Made by a program: the position numbers and the translations under genes. This document shows, in pieces, positions 1 to 8,937 of a stretch of 64,000 bases of DNA. The notes beneath the pieces were generated by a model that did not search any database, was not told the origin of the DNA, and saw only the letters and a program-made list of their open reading frames with translations. Position 1 is the first letter of the stretch. Each line of letters begins with the position of its first letter. Origin of the DNA: Geotalea sp. SG265 (GTDB lineage Bacteria; Desulfobacterota; Desulfuromonadia; Geobacterales; Geobacteraceae); assembly GCF_022808985.1 (NCBI RefSeq), contig NZ_JAKZFT010000006.1, positions 62,001-126,000 of the forward strand, in the 5' to 3' direction.

Positions 1-299
1 TCGCTATCACCACTGAATCTCAGGGCTATTGCCCTTTCATAGTCAAGGTTGCAGGTGAAGTAGTCAACGGTATGCCGGAACATCTCCGAGAGCTCAACCG
101 TCTCGTTAAGGGCTTTGTTCAATTCATACAGATCCTTGTACTCCTTGAGCTGGGCGTCCAGTTCCTCCTGATACCGGTAGAGCCTGCTCTCTGCCTTGAC
201 CAGCCGTTTTACCTGTTCGGAGAGGGTCTTGATTTCCTGCCGCAGCATTGCGACCTGATCGTCGTTGCCGGGCGGGATATGGAAATCGTCTTTTTTCAT
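1..299 (-). CDS. N-terminus of a GAF-type sensor protein, cut by the window edge
   Basis: The reading frame opens at ATG 299 and runs off the left edge, giving about 99 residues. A charged, probably coiled-coil stretch (residues ~15-55, rich in Glu, Lys, Gln and Leu) leads into a segment (LNETVELSEMFRHTVDY) typical of the start of a GAF domain in bacterial sensor kinases or diguanylate cyclases. The output domain lies outside the window, so the enzyme class is unknown. It begins 23 bases after the FIST gene stop, on the same strand, so it is probably the third gene of that sensory operon. Confidence 0.7.
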   Translation of the reverse strand, partial: MKKDDFHIPPGNDDQVAMLRQEIKTLSEQVKRLVKAESRLYRYQEELDAQLKEYKDLYELNKALNETVELSEMFRHTVDYFTCNLDYERAIALRFSGDS

Positions 300-322
300 G
301 CCCTCTCTCTCGCTCGCGCCGT

Positions 323-1513
323 TCAGTAGATGGCGGTCACCACGGCGGTGAAATTGTGGAGGCAATTATTGCAGTTGACTGGGCCGATTTCGCCATAGGT
401 ATAAAATCCGATCCAGGGCACGTCGTGCCCGATTCTTTGCTGGAGCGAGGCGATCAGCTCGTTTTTCTCCTGCTCCCGGAAGACAGCCTTCCCCCGACCC
501 ATGCACTCGAACTGCATGACGAATTTGGGCTGCCGTCGTCCCATCTGCTGCCGGATGCGGTCGGAAACCGAAAAAAGTCCATGGCGAATCAGTTCTTTGT
601 CGCGACGAAGAATCCACAGCTCGGTTCCGTCACGCACGTCGGACTGGATGGTCACGCAGCCTTGCCGGTCATCCATGGCCATCATGTAGCGGACAAGGAA
701 ATCGCCGTACTCTTCCCTGATGGCTGCGGGAGCCCTGAAGCCCAGGCAGAGATTCAGGGAGATCTTGTTCCACTGGCTCATCCAGTCTCCTTCCACATAG
801 TCCTTCAGGAGTTCGAGAACAGGCATGCCGTCGATTTCATAGATGATGTTCCCTTTGCTGCGAGTGATGACGTGCTTCGTCCCGACCGGGACGCAGCCGT
901 GGTTGATGCCGCAGGTGATGCTGCCACGGCCCGACATGACGACGCAGGAAATCCCTTCGGAGAAGGCCTCGTCGTCATGATACTGGTAAGTTCTGCGGGT
1001 GACCCAGTTGTCGGCGGCCAAGCCGCCGAAGAGGCAGAGACCATGTCCGTCCCCAAGGCTTTTTTCCAGGGCTGCCCTGAAGGGGTCGAAGTCGATGACG
1101 AATCCGTCGATGAAGAGAAAGCAGCATATTGTTTCGGTGCTAAGCCACGGTTTGATCGCTGCCGCCAGCCGACCGCCCCCGAAATCCGCTTCCTGGCCGA
1201 TGTCCTTCAGGCGGGTGTTGCGAAAACGGAGTTCGTCGGATTTTATGGCCATGACACAGACACTGAAATTTGTTTCTGCGGCCACCCCGTTGGTGATTAT
1301 CCCTTCCCCGGAGCATCCGGCCAGGGGAGCGTTCCCGGTTGCCTCACGCACGGCACCAATGAGCTGTTGCTGATCGTATCCGACGGTCGCAAACACGAAG
1401 ACGAAGTCAGGGGCCCCGATACCCTTCTGCTCAAGAGCCTTAAGAGCAGCCTCCCTCCCTGCTTCCCTTGGATTTCTATTAAAGCTGTGTCCAACTCCTG
1501 CCACTGTTGTCAT
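323..1513 (-). CDS. FIST domain sensory protein
   Basis: The 396-residue protein has no signal peptide and matches the FIST_N plus FIST_C architecture of proposed small-ligand sensors. The N-terminal half carries the family motif GCSGEGII (~residue 87) after a predicted Rossmann-like strand (FVFVFATVGY); the C-terminal half holds glycine-rich segments such as WIGFYTYGEIGP. The ATG overlaps the stop of the upstream PAS kinase by four bases (ATGA), indicating translational coupling. FIST proteins usually accompany kinases or cyclases, as here. The ligand is unknown. Confidence 0.88.
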   Translation of the reverse strand: MTTVAGVGHSFNRNPREAGREAALKALEQKGIGAPDFVFVFATVGYDQQQLIGAVREATGNAPLAGCSGEGIITNGVAAETNFSVCVMAIKSDELRFRNTRLKDIGQEADFGGGRLAAAIKPWLSTETICCFLFIDGFVIDFDPFRAALEKSLGDGHGLCLFGGLAADNWVTRRTYQYHDDEAFSEGISCVVMSGRGSITCGINHGCVPVGTKHVITRSKGNIIYEIDGMPVLELLKDYVEGDWMSQWNKISLNLCLGFRAPAAIREEYGDFLVRYMMAMDDRQGCVTIQSDVRDGTELWILRRDKELIRHGLFSVSDRIRQQMGRRQPKFVMQFECMGRGKAVFREQEKNELIASLQQRIGHDVPWIGFYTYGEIGPVNCNNCLHNFTAVVTAIY

Positions 1514-3852
1514 GACGCATCCTTTGCCGGAGGCCTCAGCTCCGCGCCTTCCTGCTTATCCCCTACCGGAAGTGTGAAGAAGAAGGTCGAACCACCACCA
1601 GGTTTCGACTCGACCCAGATCCTTCCGCCGTGGCGCTCGACGATCTTCTTACATGTGGCCAGGCCAATTCCGGTGCCCGGGTACTCATCCTCGGTGTGCA
1701 GGCGCTGAAATATCTGGAAGATGCGATCGTAGTGCTGACGTTCGATGCCGATGCCGTTGTCTCTCACGGCAAAGAGCCAATGGGCTCCAGTCTGCCTTGC
1801 CGACAGATGAACCTTTGGAGAAGCACCCGGCTTTCTGTATTTTAGGCCGTTGCCGACCAGGTTCTGAAGAAGCTGGACCAGCTGAATCTCGTCGCCACGC
1901 ACAACCGGCAGGGGGGTTGCCGTCACCCGCCCCCCAGATTCCCGGATTCTCTGTTCCAGATTGGCTGTCGCGACGGCAAAAACTGCATTCATGTCGACCG
2001 GTACCAGCTCTGCCTCCCGGGAAATGCGGGAATAATTAAGCAGGCCATCGATGAGCCTCTGCATCCTCCTTGTCCCATCGACAGCATAGTTGATATAGGT
2101 TCGAGCCCTTTCATCCAGCCGGCTTCCATACTTGCGTTCCATCAGTGCAATGTAACCGGAAATCATGCGTAAGGGCTCCTGCAGATCATGGGAAGCAATG
2201 TAGGCGAATTGCTGCAGTTCCTGATTCGAGCGCTGTACCTCCGCCAGCAGCCGGTCCCGCTCCGCTTCGGAGCGTCTGCGCTCGCTGATGTCCTCGATGA
2301 CGGCTATCTCGTAATCAGGGCGCCCGGCGGCCGTCCTTACCAGGGAGAGAGTCAGTCGCGCCCAGACATGATGTCCGTCCTTGTGGATAAAGCGCTTTTC
2401 CACGCTGTAGGCCTCAAGCTCGCCGACGGCCATGCGGCGGAATGGAATGAGATCCAGGTCAACGTCCTCTGGGTGGGTGATCTGGGGCCAGGGAATCGCC
2501 TTCATCTCATCGGAGCTGTAACCCAGCATCCTGCAGAAGGCCCCATTCACGTCAATCCAACGGGCATCGGCGAACCTGACTCTTCCCATGCCGACGGCAG
2601 CATGCTCGAAAAATGAGCGGAATTTCTCTTCGCTGGCGAGCAACGCATCCTCGTTTTGTTTCCTCTCCGTGGTCTCCCAGGCGGTGTTCAACAGCCCCCA
2701 GCCCTCATCTCCAGGAAGACGGACACGGTAGAGCGACCAGCTGAAGTAGCGCTTTTCAGGAGGACCGCCGGGAAAGCGACTGATCTCGTAGGCTTGATCA
2801 TTCGCAATGTATGGCTCACCCGTCTCCAGCACCTTCAGGAAAATATCCTTGAGCGCCGGTATTTCCGGCCACACGTCCGGAAAGTTCCTGCCGAGAACCT
2901 CCCTGCCCGAGGCGATCTGGCTGTAGGCGGGATTGATCATCTTGACGCGCAACTCAGAACCTTGTGTGATCAGTACTGCAGCAGGTAAACTGTAGATAAC
3001 CGATTCCAGCAGCTGGCGCTGGGCCTGAAGCTCCTCCTCCGCCCGCTTCCGCTCGGTGATATCCTGAAGGCTCCCCCGGATACCCGTCACCCGCCCCTCG
3101 GCATCACGCGTCGCCTCGCCCTGCACGGTTATCCACCGTGATTTGTCCGGGCATAACATGAGGAGATCCAGCTGGTACGGAGTCCCTTCCTGCAGCGCAC
3201 GGTCTACGCATTCCTTCAAACGGGCCATATCCGAGGGTGAAAAAAGATCCCCATGCCGGGCAAAAGAGGGCGCCCCTTTTGAGGGATCGAACCCGCAAAC
3301 GCGGTAGGTCTCTTCGGACCAGTACACGGTATCCGTTGCCGGCTCCCAACTCCAGCTGCCCACGCGGGCAATGCGCTGGGCCTCACGCAACTCCACCTCC
3401 TTCGCCTTCAACTGCTCCTCGCTGGCCCGTAATGCCTCCTCGGTCCGTTTCAGCTCTGAAATATCCTCTTTAACGACAACGAAGTTGGTGACCTTGTCGT
3501 TCTCATCCCTGCCGGCACAGATGGAAATGGTCTCCCAGTAGAGTTCACCGTTTTTTCTCCGGTTGACCATCTCCCCATGCCACCCACCCTGTGCAAGTAC
3601 CGTCTCCTGCAACTGGGCGCCGGGGCCCGGTGCTGCCTTTTCGCACTGCAAGGACCAGAGGCATTGACCTATTGCTTCGGCTGGCTCATAGCCGGTCATT
3701 TCAACAAACCTGTCGTTGACAAACTCGATGTTCCCTTCTGCATCGGCCATCAACACAGCAACAGGAAGGCGAACCAGGCCCCGGTACAACCGCCGGAGTT
3801 TTTCCTGTGCCGTCAAAACGTCGCCTGCATCTTTCGCCGGAGGACCCGACAT
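1510..3852 (-). CDS. Multi-PAS sensor histidine kinase
   Basis: A cytoplasmic kinase of 780 residues if ATG 3852 is used; that start has a GAGG site seven bases upstream, whereas a longer frame from TTG 3933 has none. Four PAS/PAC units follow one another (roughly residues 25-145, 160-270, 285-400, 415-530), each ending in a PAC-type segment. The HisKA segment FAYIASHDLQEPLR holds the phospho-accepting His, and the ATPase shows N, G1 (DNGIGI) and G2 (GTGIGLATCKKIVERHGG) boxes. This SHDLQEPLR type is common in bacteriophytochrome-like kinases. No receiver gene is adjacent; the FIST protein may supply a signal. Confidence 0.92.
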   Translation of the reverse strand: MSGPPAKDAGDVLTAQEKLRRLYRGLVRLPVAVLMADAEGNIEFVNDRFVEMTGYEPAEAIGQCLWSLQCEKAAPGPGAQLQETVLAQGGWHGEMVNRRKNGELYWETISICAGRDENDKVTNFVVVKEDISELKRTEEALRASEEQLKAKEVELREAQRIARVGSWSWEPATDTVYWSEETYRVCGFDPSKGAPSFARHGDLFSPSDMARLKECVDRALQEGTPYQLDLLMLCPDKSRWITVQGEATRDAEGRVTGIRGSLQDITERKRAEEELQAQRQLLESVIYSLPAAVLITQGSELRVKMINPAYSQIASGREVLGRNFPDVWPEIPALKDIFLKVLETGEPYIANDQAYEISRFPGGPPEKRYFSWSLYRVRLPGDEGWGLLNTAWETTERKQNEDALLASEEKFRSFFEHAAVGMGRVRFADARWIDVNGAFCRMLGYSSDEMKAIPWPQITHPEDVDLDLIPFRRMAVGELEAYSVEKRFIHKDGHHVWARLTLSLVRTAAGRPDYEIAVIEDISERRRSEAERDRLLAEVQRSNQELQQFAYIASHDLQEPLRMISGYIALMERKYGSRLDERARTYINYAVDGTRRMQRLIDGLLNYSRISREAELVPVDMNAVFAVATANLEQRIRESGGRVTATPLPVVRGDEIQLVQLLQNLVGNGLKYRKPGASPKVHLSARQTGAHWLFAVRDNGIGIERQHYDRIFQIFQRLHTEDEYPGTGIGLATCKKIVERHGGRIWVESKPGGGSTFFFTLPVGDKQEGAELRPPAKDAS

Positions 3853-4130
3853 TGCAGTTACCTCGCTCAAGTAGGGGTGAAGGCGCAAAAACTTAATCCT
3901 ATTTAATTTTAACGCCCCAGCATTGAAGGGCAATGGCTAATCGGCCTGTGGCGAGTCTGTTGCTGCGGTAATGGTAAAGTCATCGGGGGGAATACAGAGT
4001 AGGAAATTTTGCGCCGGCGTCGGTGCGCGGCCGCTCTGACTTGTGATGGGAGCGGATGTACCGAAAGGATTGGACGGGCAGGAACAGGTCGAGATCCGAC
4101 ACCGTCACCTGCCCGTATTCGGAGGGTAAG
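3853..4130. other. Intergenic region between sensory operon and NtrX-like regulator
   Basis: No convincing gene. It holds an inverted repeat (CGGGCAGG at 4075-4082, CCTGCCCG at 4108-4115, with a second short pairing inside) downstream of the regulator stop on the minus strand, probably its terminator although there is no T-run. The rest should contain the promoter of the PAS kinase operon, but I could not recognise boxes with confidence. Confidence 0.5.
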
Positions 4131-5501
4131 CTACTTTTTCATATCGATGCCGTAGCTCTTGATCTTGCGGTGGAGATTGCTCCGCTCAAGCTCGATGGCC
4201 TCGGCAGTCTTGCTGATGTTCCAGTCGTTTTCCTCAAGCTTCTGGACAATGAATTCCTTTTCGAATTCTTCCCTGGCCTCGCGCAGTGAGCTCAGTTCCA
4301 GGGCGCTGCCCTGTTTGCCCCCATCCCGCTGCCCTTCGTGGGCACCGATATAGGGAGGAACCTGGTCAGCGGTTATGGTGCGCACCGGGCTCATGATAAC
4401 CAGGCGCTCGACGATGTTCTTTAGTTCGCGCACGTTGCCGGGCCACTCGTAGCGTTTCATCAGTTCCACCGCTTCAGGAGCGATGCTCTTGCGGTCGCGC
4501 CCTTCCTTCCGGCAGAAGTTGTCCAGGAAGTGCTCGACCAGCAGAGTGATGTCCTCCTGCCGTTCCCGGAGAGGCGGGACGTGGAAGGGCACCACGTTCA
4601 GGCGATAAAAAAGATCTTCGCGGAAGTTGCCCGACCGGATCTCCTCCTCCAGCACCTTGTTGGTGGCGGCAATGATGCGCACATCCACCTCCACCACCTT
4701 GTTGCCGCCGACCCGTTCGAATTTCCGTTCCTGGAGGATGCGCAGCACCTTGGCCTGGGTTTTCAGGGACATATCGCCGATCTCGTCGAGAAAGATGGTG
4801 CCCCCGTCGGCCAGATCGAATTTTCCCTTCTTCTGGGCGACGGCGCCGGTAAAGGCTCCTTTTTCGTGTCCGAAGAGCTCCGACTCGATCAATTCCTCAG
4901 GAATTGCTGCACAGTTGATCTCGATGAAGGGCTTGTCCCCCCGCTGGCTGCCGTAGTGGACGGATCGCGCCACCAGCTCCTTGCCGGTGCCGTTTTCGCC
5001 GGTAATGAGAACCGAGGCATTGGTGGGAGCGGCCAGCCGGATATGCTCACGCAACTGCTTCATTGGAGCCGAATCGCCGATCATCTCATGATCCTTGAGG
5101 ACTATGCTGCGCAGAGAAGTGTTCTCCTCCTTGAGCCGGCTCATGCTGATGGCGTTATTGACGCAGAGAAGGACCTTCTCCAGGGAAAGGGGCTTTTCCA
5201 CAAAGTCGTATGCGCCCATTTTCGTGGATCTGACTGCGGTCTCGATGGTGCCGTGACCGGACATCATCACCACCGTCAGGTTAGGATAGAGCTCCTTCAG
5301 TTTCTGCAGTGTCTGCATCCCGTCCATGCGCGGCATCCAGATATCCAGCATCACCAGGCTCGGCATCTCCTGCTGGACCATGGCGAGAGCCTCGACCCCA
5401 TCCACGGCAAAAACAGTCCTGTAACCCTCATCTTCGAGAATCCCCGCCACCGAAGTACGGATGCTCTCCTCGTCGTCCACCACCAATATTGTTGCGCTCA
5501 T
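4131..5501 (-). CDS. NtrX-like sigma-54 response regulator
   Basis: The 456-residue protein has three modules: a CheY receiver (1-120; acidic pair DDE, phospho-Asp in MLDIWMPRMDG, Lys in VEKPLSL), an AAA+ sigma-54 domain (~145-375; Walker A GENGTGKE, sigma-54 loop GAFTGA, Walker B GGTIFLDEIGDM) and a C-terminal Fis-type helix-turn-helix. Length and C-terminal wording (NISKTAEAIELERSNLHRKI) fit the NtrX group. No NtrY kinase is adjacent; upstream on the same strand are an aminotransferase and a heptamer repeat array. GAGG lies five bases before the ATG. Confidence 0.92.
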   Translation of the reverse strand: MSATILVVDDEESIRTSVAGILEDEGYRTVFAVDGVEALAMVQQEMPSLVMLDIWMPRMDGMQTLQKLKELYPNLTVVMMSGHGTIETAVRSTKMGAYDFVEKPLSLEKVLLCVNNAISMSRLKEENTSLRSIVLKDHEMIGDSAPMKQLREHIRLAAPTNASVLITGENGTGKELVARSVHYGSQRGDKPFIEINCAAIPEELIESELFGHEKGAFTGAVAQKKGKFDLADGGTIFLDEIGDMSLKTQAKVLRILQERKFERVGGNKVVEVDVRIIAATNKVLEEEIRSGNFREDLFYRLNVVPFHVPPLRERQEDITLLVEHFLDNFCRKEGRDRKSIAPEAVELMKRYEWPGNVRELKNIVERLVIMSPVRTITADQVPPYIGAHEGQRDGGKQGSALELSSLREAREEFEKEFIVQKLEENDWNISKTAEAIELERSNLHRKIKSYGIDMKK

Positions 5502-5512
5502 TACAACCTCAG

Positions 5513-5612
5513 GTTCTATGTTCTATGTTCTATGTTCTATGTTCTATGTTCTAGGTTCTATGTTCTAGGTTCGAAGTCCTGTCACCTGTCACCTGTCACC
5601 TGTCACCTGTCA
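5513..5612. repeat. Heptanucleotide tandem arrays (GTTCTAT)n and (CCTGTCA)n
   Basis: Two adjoining arrays fill the gap between the regulator start and the aminotransferase stop: about eight units of GTTCTAT with occasional GTTCTAG variants, then about five units of CCTGTCA. The aminotransferase stop (TGA, minus strand, 5610-5612) is part of the last CCTGTCA unit, so the array starts exactly at the end of the gene. Similar 7-bp arrays occur at 20164, 30298, 31857, 49450 and 56437. Confidence 0.9.
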
Positions 5613-6803
5613 CCGTTTAATGCCTATTTCCTCGGCAAGCGCCTGCCAGGCAGACAGGCTCCGCTCGATCATGGCCTCGTCCACACAATAGGCGATGCGG
5701 AAGAAACCGGGGGCGCCGAAACCCGCTCCAGGGACGAGAAGGATGTTGTGTTTCTGGGCCGCCCGGACGAATTCCACATCATCGGCCAGGGGAGACTGGG
5801 GAAAGAGGTAGAAGGCCCCGTCGGGCTTGACCATCCTGAAACCCATGGCCGTCAGGTTGTTGTAGAGCAGGTCCCGCTTCCGCTCGTATGCCCCCATATC
5901 CACCGAGGCATGCTGCAGCTTGGCCACCAGCCGTTGCATGAGGGCCGGTGCGTTGACAAAGCCCAGGGCGCGGTTGCAGAAGACGGCTCCTTCTATGAAG
6001 AGGTCGCCATGTGTCATGCGCGGGCTTGCCACCAGGAAACCGATCCGCTCGCCGGGCAGGGCCAGGTCCTTGGAATGGGAGGTGACGATGACCGAGTTGT
6101 CCACGGCGTTGAAGATATTCGGCACTTTTCTGCCGTCATAGGCAATACGGGAATAGGGTTCGTCGGAGATGACGTAAATCTGCCGCTCCAGCTCCCGTTC
6201 CTTTTTCTGCACCAGGTCACCGAGCTGTTTGAGGCTTTCTGCATGGTAGATGACGCCGGTGGGATTGTTGGGGTTGTTGATGATGATGGCCCGGGTCTTG
6301 CCGTTGATGGCGGCCTCGATGGCGGCCAGGTCCAGCTGGAAGGTCTTGCGGTCGGTCCAGACTTCGCGGGGGACGCCGCCGTGATTGTCGATGTAGAACT
6401 TGTACTCGACGAAGTGGGGGGTGAGGATGATGACCTCTTCGCCAGGGTTGAGGATGGTTTTGAGGACCACATTGAGGGCTCCGCTGGCGCCGCAGGCCAT
6501 CATGACGTTGGCGGCGGTCACCGGCTGCCCCGAGGCACCGGCGATGAACTCGGCAACCGCCCGCCGTGTCTCTTCGTACCCGGCATTGCTCATGTAGCGG
6601 TGCATACCATGTGGCGGGTCCTGGGCCAGGGAGCGGAACTCGGCGTAGAATTCCGCCGGCGGATCTATATTGGGATTGCCCAGGGTGAAGTCATAGACAT
6701 TGTCGGCACCATGGATCTTGCGCAGCCGCTCCCCTTCCTCGAACATCTTGCGGATCCACGAAGCGCTCTCTATGGATGCCTGAATTTTAGTCGCTATGGC
6801 CAT
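5610..6803 (-). CDS. Class I/II pyridoxal-phosphate aminotransferase
   Basis: A 397-residue fold type I aminotransferase. Visible hallmarks are the substrate-loop segment DFTLGNPNIDPP, the Asn-rich cofactor motif NNPNNPTG, the cofactor Asp-Tyr segment ISDEPYSRIAYDG and the Schiff-base Lys in SHSKDLALPGERIG. The start at ATG 6803 has AAGGGGG upstream; an extension to 6863 would run toward suhB. Sequence alone does not give the amino donor; aspartate aminotransferase-like is the safest label. It follows suhB by 46 bases on the same strand. Confidence 0.9.
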   Translation of the reverse strand: MAIATKIQASIESASWIRKMFEEGERLRKIHGADNVYDFTLGNPNIDPPAEFYAEFRSLAQDPPHGMHRYMSNAGYEETRRAVAEFIAGASGQPVTAANVMMACGASGALNVVLKTILNPGEEVIILTPHFVEYKFYIDNHGGVPREVWTDRKTFQLDLAAIEAAINGKTRAIIINNPNNPTGVIYHAESLKQLGDLVQKKERELERQIYVISDEPYSRIAYDGRKVPNIFNAVDNSVIVTSHSKDLALPGERIGFLVASPRMTHGDLFIEGAVFCNRALGFVNAPALMQRLVAKLQHASVDMGAYERKRDLLYNNLTAMGFRMVKPDGAFYLFPQSPLADDVEFVRAAQKHNILLVPGAGFGAPGFFRIAYCVDEAMIERSLSAWQALAEEIGIKR

Positions 6804-6849
6804 GACCGCCCCCTTGTGTGTTGTTTGTGCAACACATTTAGCATATTCA

Positions 6850-7638
6850 TCAGCGGGGGGCAAGGGTAGTTTTTACCAGTACCTCCTCCATTTCTTTGTG
6901 AATATGGCCGTTAGAGGCGCATATGCGGTGGTTGTAGACGGAGTACGGCTCGCCGGCATGACCGGTGACACGTCCCCCCGCCTCGGTGACGAGCAGCTGC
7001 CCGACGGCCACATCCCACGGTTTCAGCTTACATTCCCAATAGCCGTCCAGCCTCCCCGCCGCCACATAGGCCAGATCAAGGGCTGCGGCGCCGAAGCGGC
7101 GTACGGCACGGGCGGTCATCTGAAAGGTGGTGAAGTTGGCGAAATTGTTTTCGTTTTCCCAGGTCCGGTCGTAGGGAAAGCCGGTGGCCAGCAGGCAGTT
7201 TTTCAGGGGCTTCCGGGAAGAAACGGAGAGGCGCCGCCCGTTGAGGAAGGCTCCCTCCCCTTTCACCGCAGTGAAAAGCTCGTCCATCATGGGATGATAG
7301 ATGACCCCCAGTTGCACGACCCCCGCCATCTCCAGGGCTATGGAAACGCAAAACCATGGGAAACCGTGGGCATAGTTGGTGGTCCCGTCCAGGGGATCGA
7401 TGATCCATTTGCAGGGCTTGCCGACGGCGGCGTAATCGTTCTCTTCGGCAAGGATGTCGTGGTCGGGAAAATCGGCGCGGATGGTCTGGACGATGAGCGC
7501 CTCGCACGCCTTGTCCACTTCCGTCACCAGGTTGATCTCCCCCTTGAATTCTATGTCATGGTGGGACCAGAGCCGGTCCTTCTGCATTGCCCCTGCAGCC
7601 CTAGCGGCACGGACGGCGGTTTCCAGATATGTTTGCAT
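6850..7638 (-). CDS. suhB: Inositol monophosphatase family protein (SuhB-like)
   Basis: The 262-residue sequence shows the metal-binding signatures of the Li+-sensitive Mg2+-dependent phosphatases: ILAEEN with the first metal Glu (~residue 62), IDPLDGTTNY (~82-91) and the C-terminal WDVAVGQLLVTEAGG. Members hydrolyse inositol-1-phosphate or related sugar and nucleotide phosphates; SuhB also acts in rRNA transcription complexes in enterobacteria. AAGGAGG sits just before ATG 7638. The gene precedes the aminotransferase and may be cotranscribed with it. Confidence 0.92.
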   Translation of the reverse strand: MQTYLETAVRAARAAGAMQKDRLWSHHDIEFKGEINLVTEVDKACEALIVQTIRADFPDHDILAEENDYAAVGKPCKWIIDPLDGTTNYAHGFPWFCVSIALEMAGVVQLGVIYHPMMDELFTAVKGEGAFLNGRRLSVSSRKPLKNCLLATGFPYDRTWENENNFANFTTFQMTARAVRRFGAAALDLAYVAAGRLDGYWECKLKPWDVAVGQLLVTEAGGRVTGHAGEPYSVYNHRICASNGHIHKEMEEVLVKTTLAPR

Positions 7639-7747
7639 GGCTGTTCCTCCTTTTCGGCAATGGCTGCCATGCTAAACCGTTAGAAAAGATAAAGCAAGGA
7701 GCAAGAGGATACTTAGGACAGCACCAGGGAAGGAGAATCTGGCTGGA

Positions 7748-8491
7748 TTATGGAAGCGGGAAAAGGAGAGTGAAAGTGGTGCCTTCGTTGACGATGCTTC
7801 TCACGGAGATGGAGCCGCCGAGACGTTCAAGAATGTTGCGGGCGATATAGAGGCCGAGCCCGGTTCCTTCGCCTGCTGCCTTGGTGGAGTAGAATGGCTC
7901 GAAGATTAGGTCGATTTTTTCGGAGGGAATACCTTTGCCCGTATCGGCAATGTCCACCGCCAGGCGGTCACCGGCGGCAGCAGTTTTCAGCAGCAGGGTT
8001 CCCCCTTCTTCCATGGCCTGAAAGGCGTTCATGATCAGGTTGATGAAGACCTGCTTGAGCTTGTTGGCGTCGGCGGCAATGGGAGGAAGATCGAAATCCT
8101 TCTCTTCGATGACGGTAATGGAATTCTTCCGGGCTTCGTAGCGGAGGAAATCCATCACCTCCTGCAGCACCAGGTTCACGTCCGCTTCCGGGTCCGTCTC
8201 GGCATCGTTGCGGGCAAAGGAGAGAAGGCTCCTGGTAAAGAGGGAGAGACGCTGGGCCTCAGTGCCGATCCGCTCCACCATCTCCTTGACGAATTCGGGA
8301 AGATCTTCTTCCCGCAGGATCATTTGGGATGCGGAGACAATGACCGACAAGGGGGAGTTGAGCTCGTGCACCAGCCCTGCGGAGAGTTTGCCCAGCTCGG
8401 CCATCTTCTCGTTGAAAGCGAGCTGTTCCAGGACCTGCTCATCCAACAGCAGGCCATCGGCATCGGTTGTTTTTCCCAGTATTTTTCCCAT
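7748..8491 (-). CDS. Small cytoplasmic histidine kinase, candidate nitrogen-control kinase
   Basis: A 247-residue kinase with only a ~30-residue N-terminal extension, then HisKA (KLSAGLVHELNSPLSVI, phospho-His) and HATPase_c (N box LIMNAFQAM, G1 DTGKGI, G2 GTGLGLYIARNILERLGG). There is no membrane segment or sensory domain, so the signal may come from a partner. A sigma-54 promoter lies ~45 bases upstream (8534-8550) and shares TGGCACGGCTT with the promoter of the neighbouring amt operon. In Geobacter sulfurreducens a kinase (GnfK) that activates an ANTAR antiterminator (GnfR) is itself RpoN-controlled; this gene could be its counterpart, an inference from context. Confidence 0.88.
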   Translation of the reverse strand: MGKILGKTTDADGLLLDEQVLEQLAFNEKMAELGKLSAGLVHELNSPLSVIVSASQMILREEDLPEFVKEMVERIGTEAQRLSLFTRSLLSFARNDAETDPEADVNLVLQEVMDFLRYEARKNSITVIEEKDFDLPPIAADANKLKQVFINLIMNAFQAMEEGGTLLLKTAAAGDRLAVDIADTGKGIPSEKIDLIFEPFYSTKAAGEGTGLGLYIARNILERLGGSISVRSIVNEGTTFTLLFPLP

Positions 8492-8533
8492 TTATTTCCC
8501 CATGACCGGGGCACTTGTGGCCGATATTCCTTT

Positions 8534-8550
8534 GGCATAAGCCGTGCCAA
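8534..8550 (-). promoter_or_regulatory. Sigma-54 promoter of the histidine kinase
   Basis: The minus strand reads TTGGCACGGCTTATGCC, with GG and GC separated by ten bases as required for -24/-12 recognition by RpoN. It also sits in an inverted repeat (CCTTTGGCA / TGCCAAAGG, 8529-8553). Confidence 0.75.
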
Positions 8551-8688
8551 AGGATTTACCTTGCAACTTCGGCATGTTACTGCAGCAAATGACCATCCGG
8601 AAAGCCTGCCCGCCTAAATTAAAGGCATATTTTGCACAAAAATCATGCATGCAGCTGAAGATTATCCGGGAACTCAGTGGAAATAACA

Positions 8689-8857
8689 GGCAGTCGCGAC
8701 ATCGTCCGTTCACTCTGTCGATACAGCTGCGGACCTTGCGGTGCCGCCCGCCAAATGGTGCCCGATACTTGAACTGGGCGGGTTGCCTCCGTTATACATG
8801 CGGCGGGTGTCCGCTCGCCGCTGCAGCTTGTCGCTCACTCCCGATGCCACGACTGCC
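8689..8857 (-). repeat. Copy E of a ~170-bp dispersed structured repeat
   Basis: Reverse-oriented copy of the family also found at 41633, 43166, 47903 and 49279. On the minus strand it begins GGCAGTCGTGGCATCG and ends CGATGTCGCGACTGCC, which pair over 16 positions if G-U pairs are allowed. The conserved interior has GAGCGGACACCCGCC near the left end and AAGGTCCGCAGCTG near the right end. It fills the gap between the kinase and the amt terminator. Confidence 0.88.
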
Positions 8858-8880
8858 CTCCAGGGGAATGTCTGAAATCA

Positions 8881-8914
8881 AAAAAAGAGGCCGCCTCCCG
8901 GGGGGAGACGGCCT
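8881..8914 (-). terminator. Terminator after amt
   Basis: On the minus strand GGCCG-CTCCC pairs with GGGAG-CGGCC around a short C/G-rich loop and is followed by CTCTTTTTT. It lies 24 bases after the amt stop and ends the nitrogen operon. Confidence 0.88.
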
Positions 8915-8937
8915 TTAATGCATGGCAGGGGATGGTA

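Noticed and set aside
248-1708. A 486-codon plus-strand open frame over the FIST gene
   Set aside because: Antisense to a well-supported FIST protein and without recognisable motifs.
5513-5612. Heptamer arrays considered as CRISPR
   Set aside because: Units are only 7 bp with no spacers, and no cas genes are in the window.
4530-6869. A long plus-strand open frame (~779 codons) across the regulator and aminotransferase
   Set aside because: It is antisense to two proteins with complete family motifs, is crossed by the heptamer arrays and shows no recognisable domain; long antisense frames are common in GC-rich genomes.
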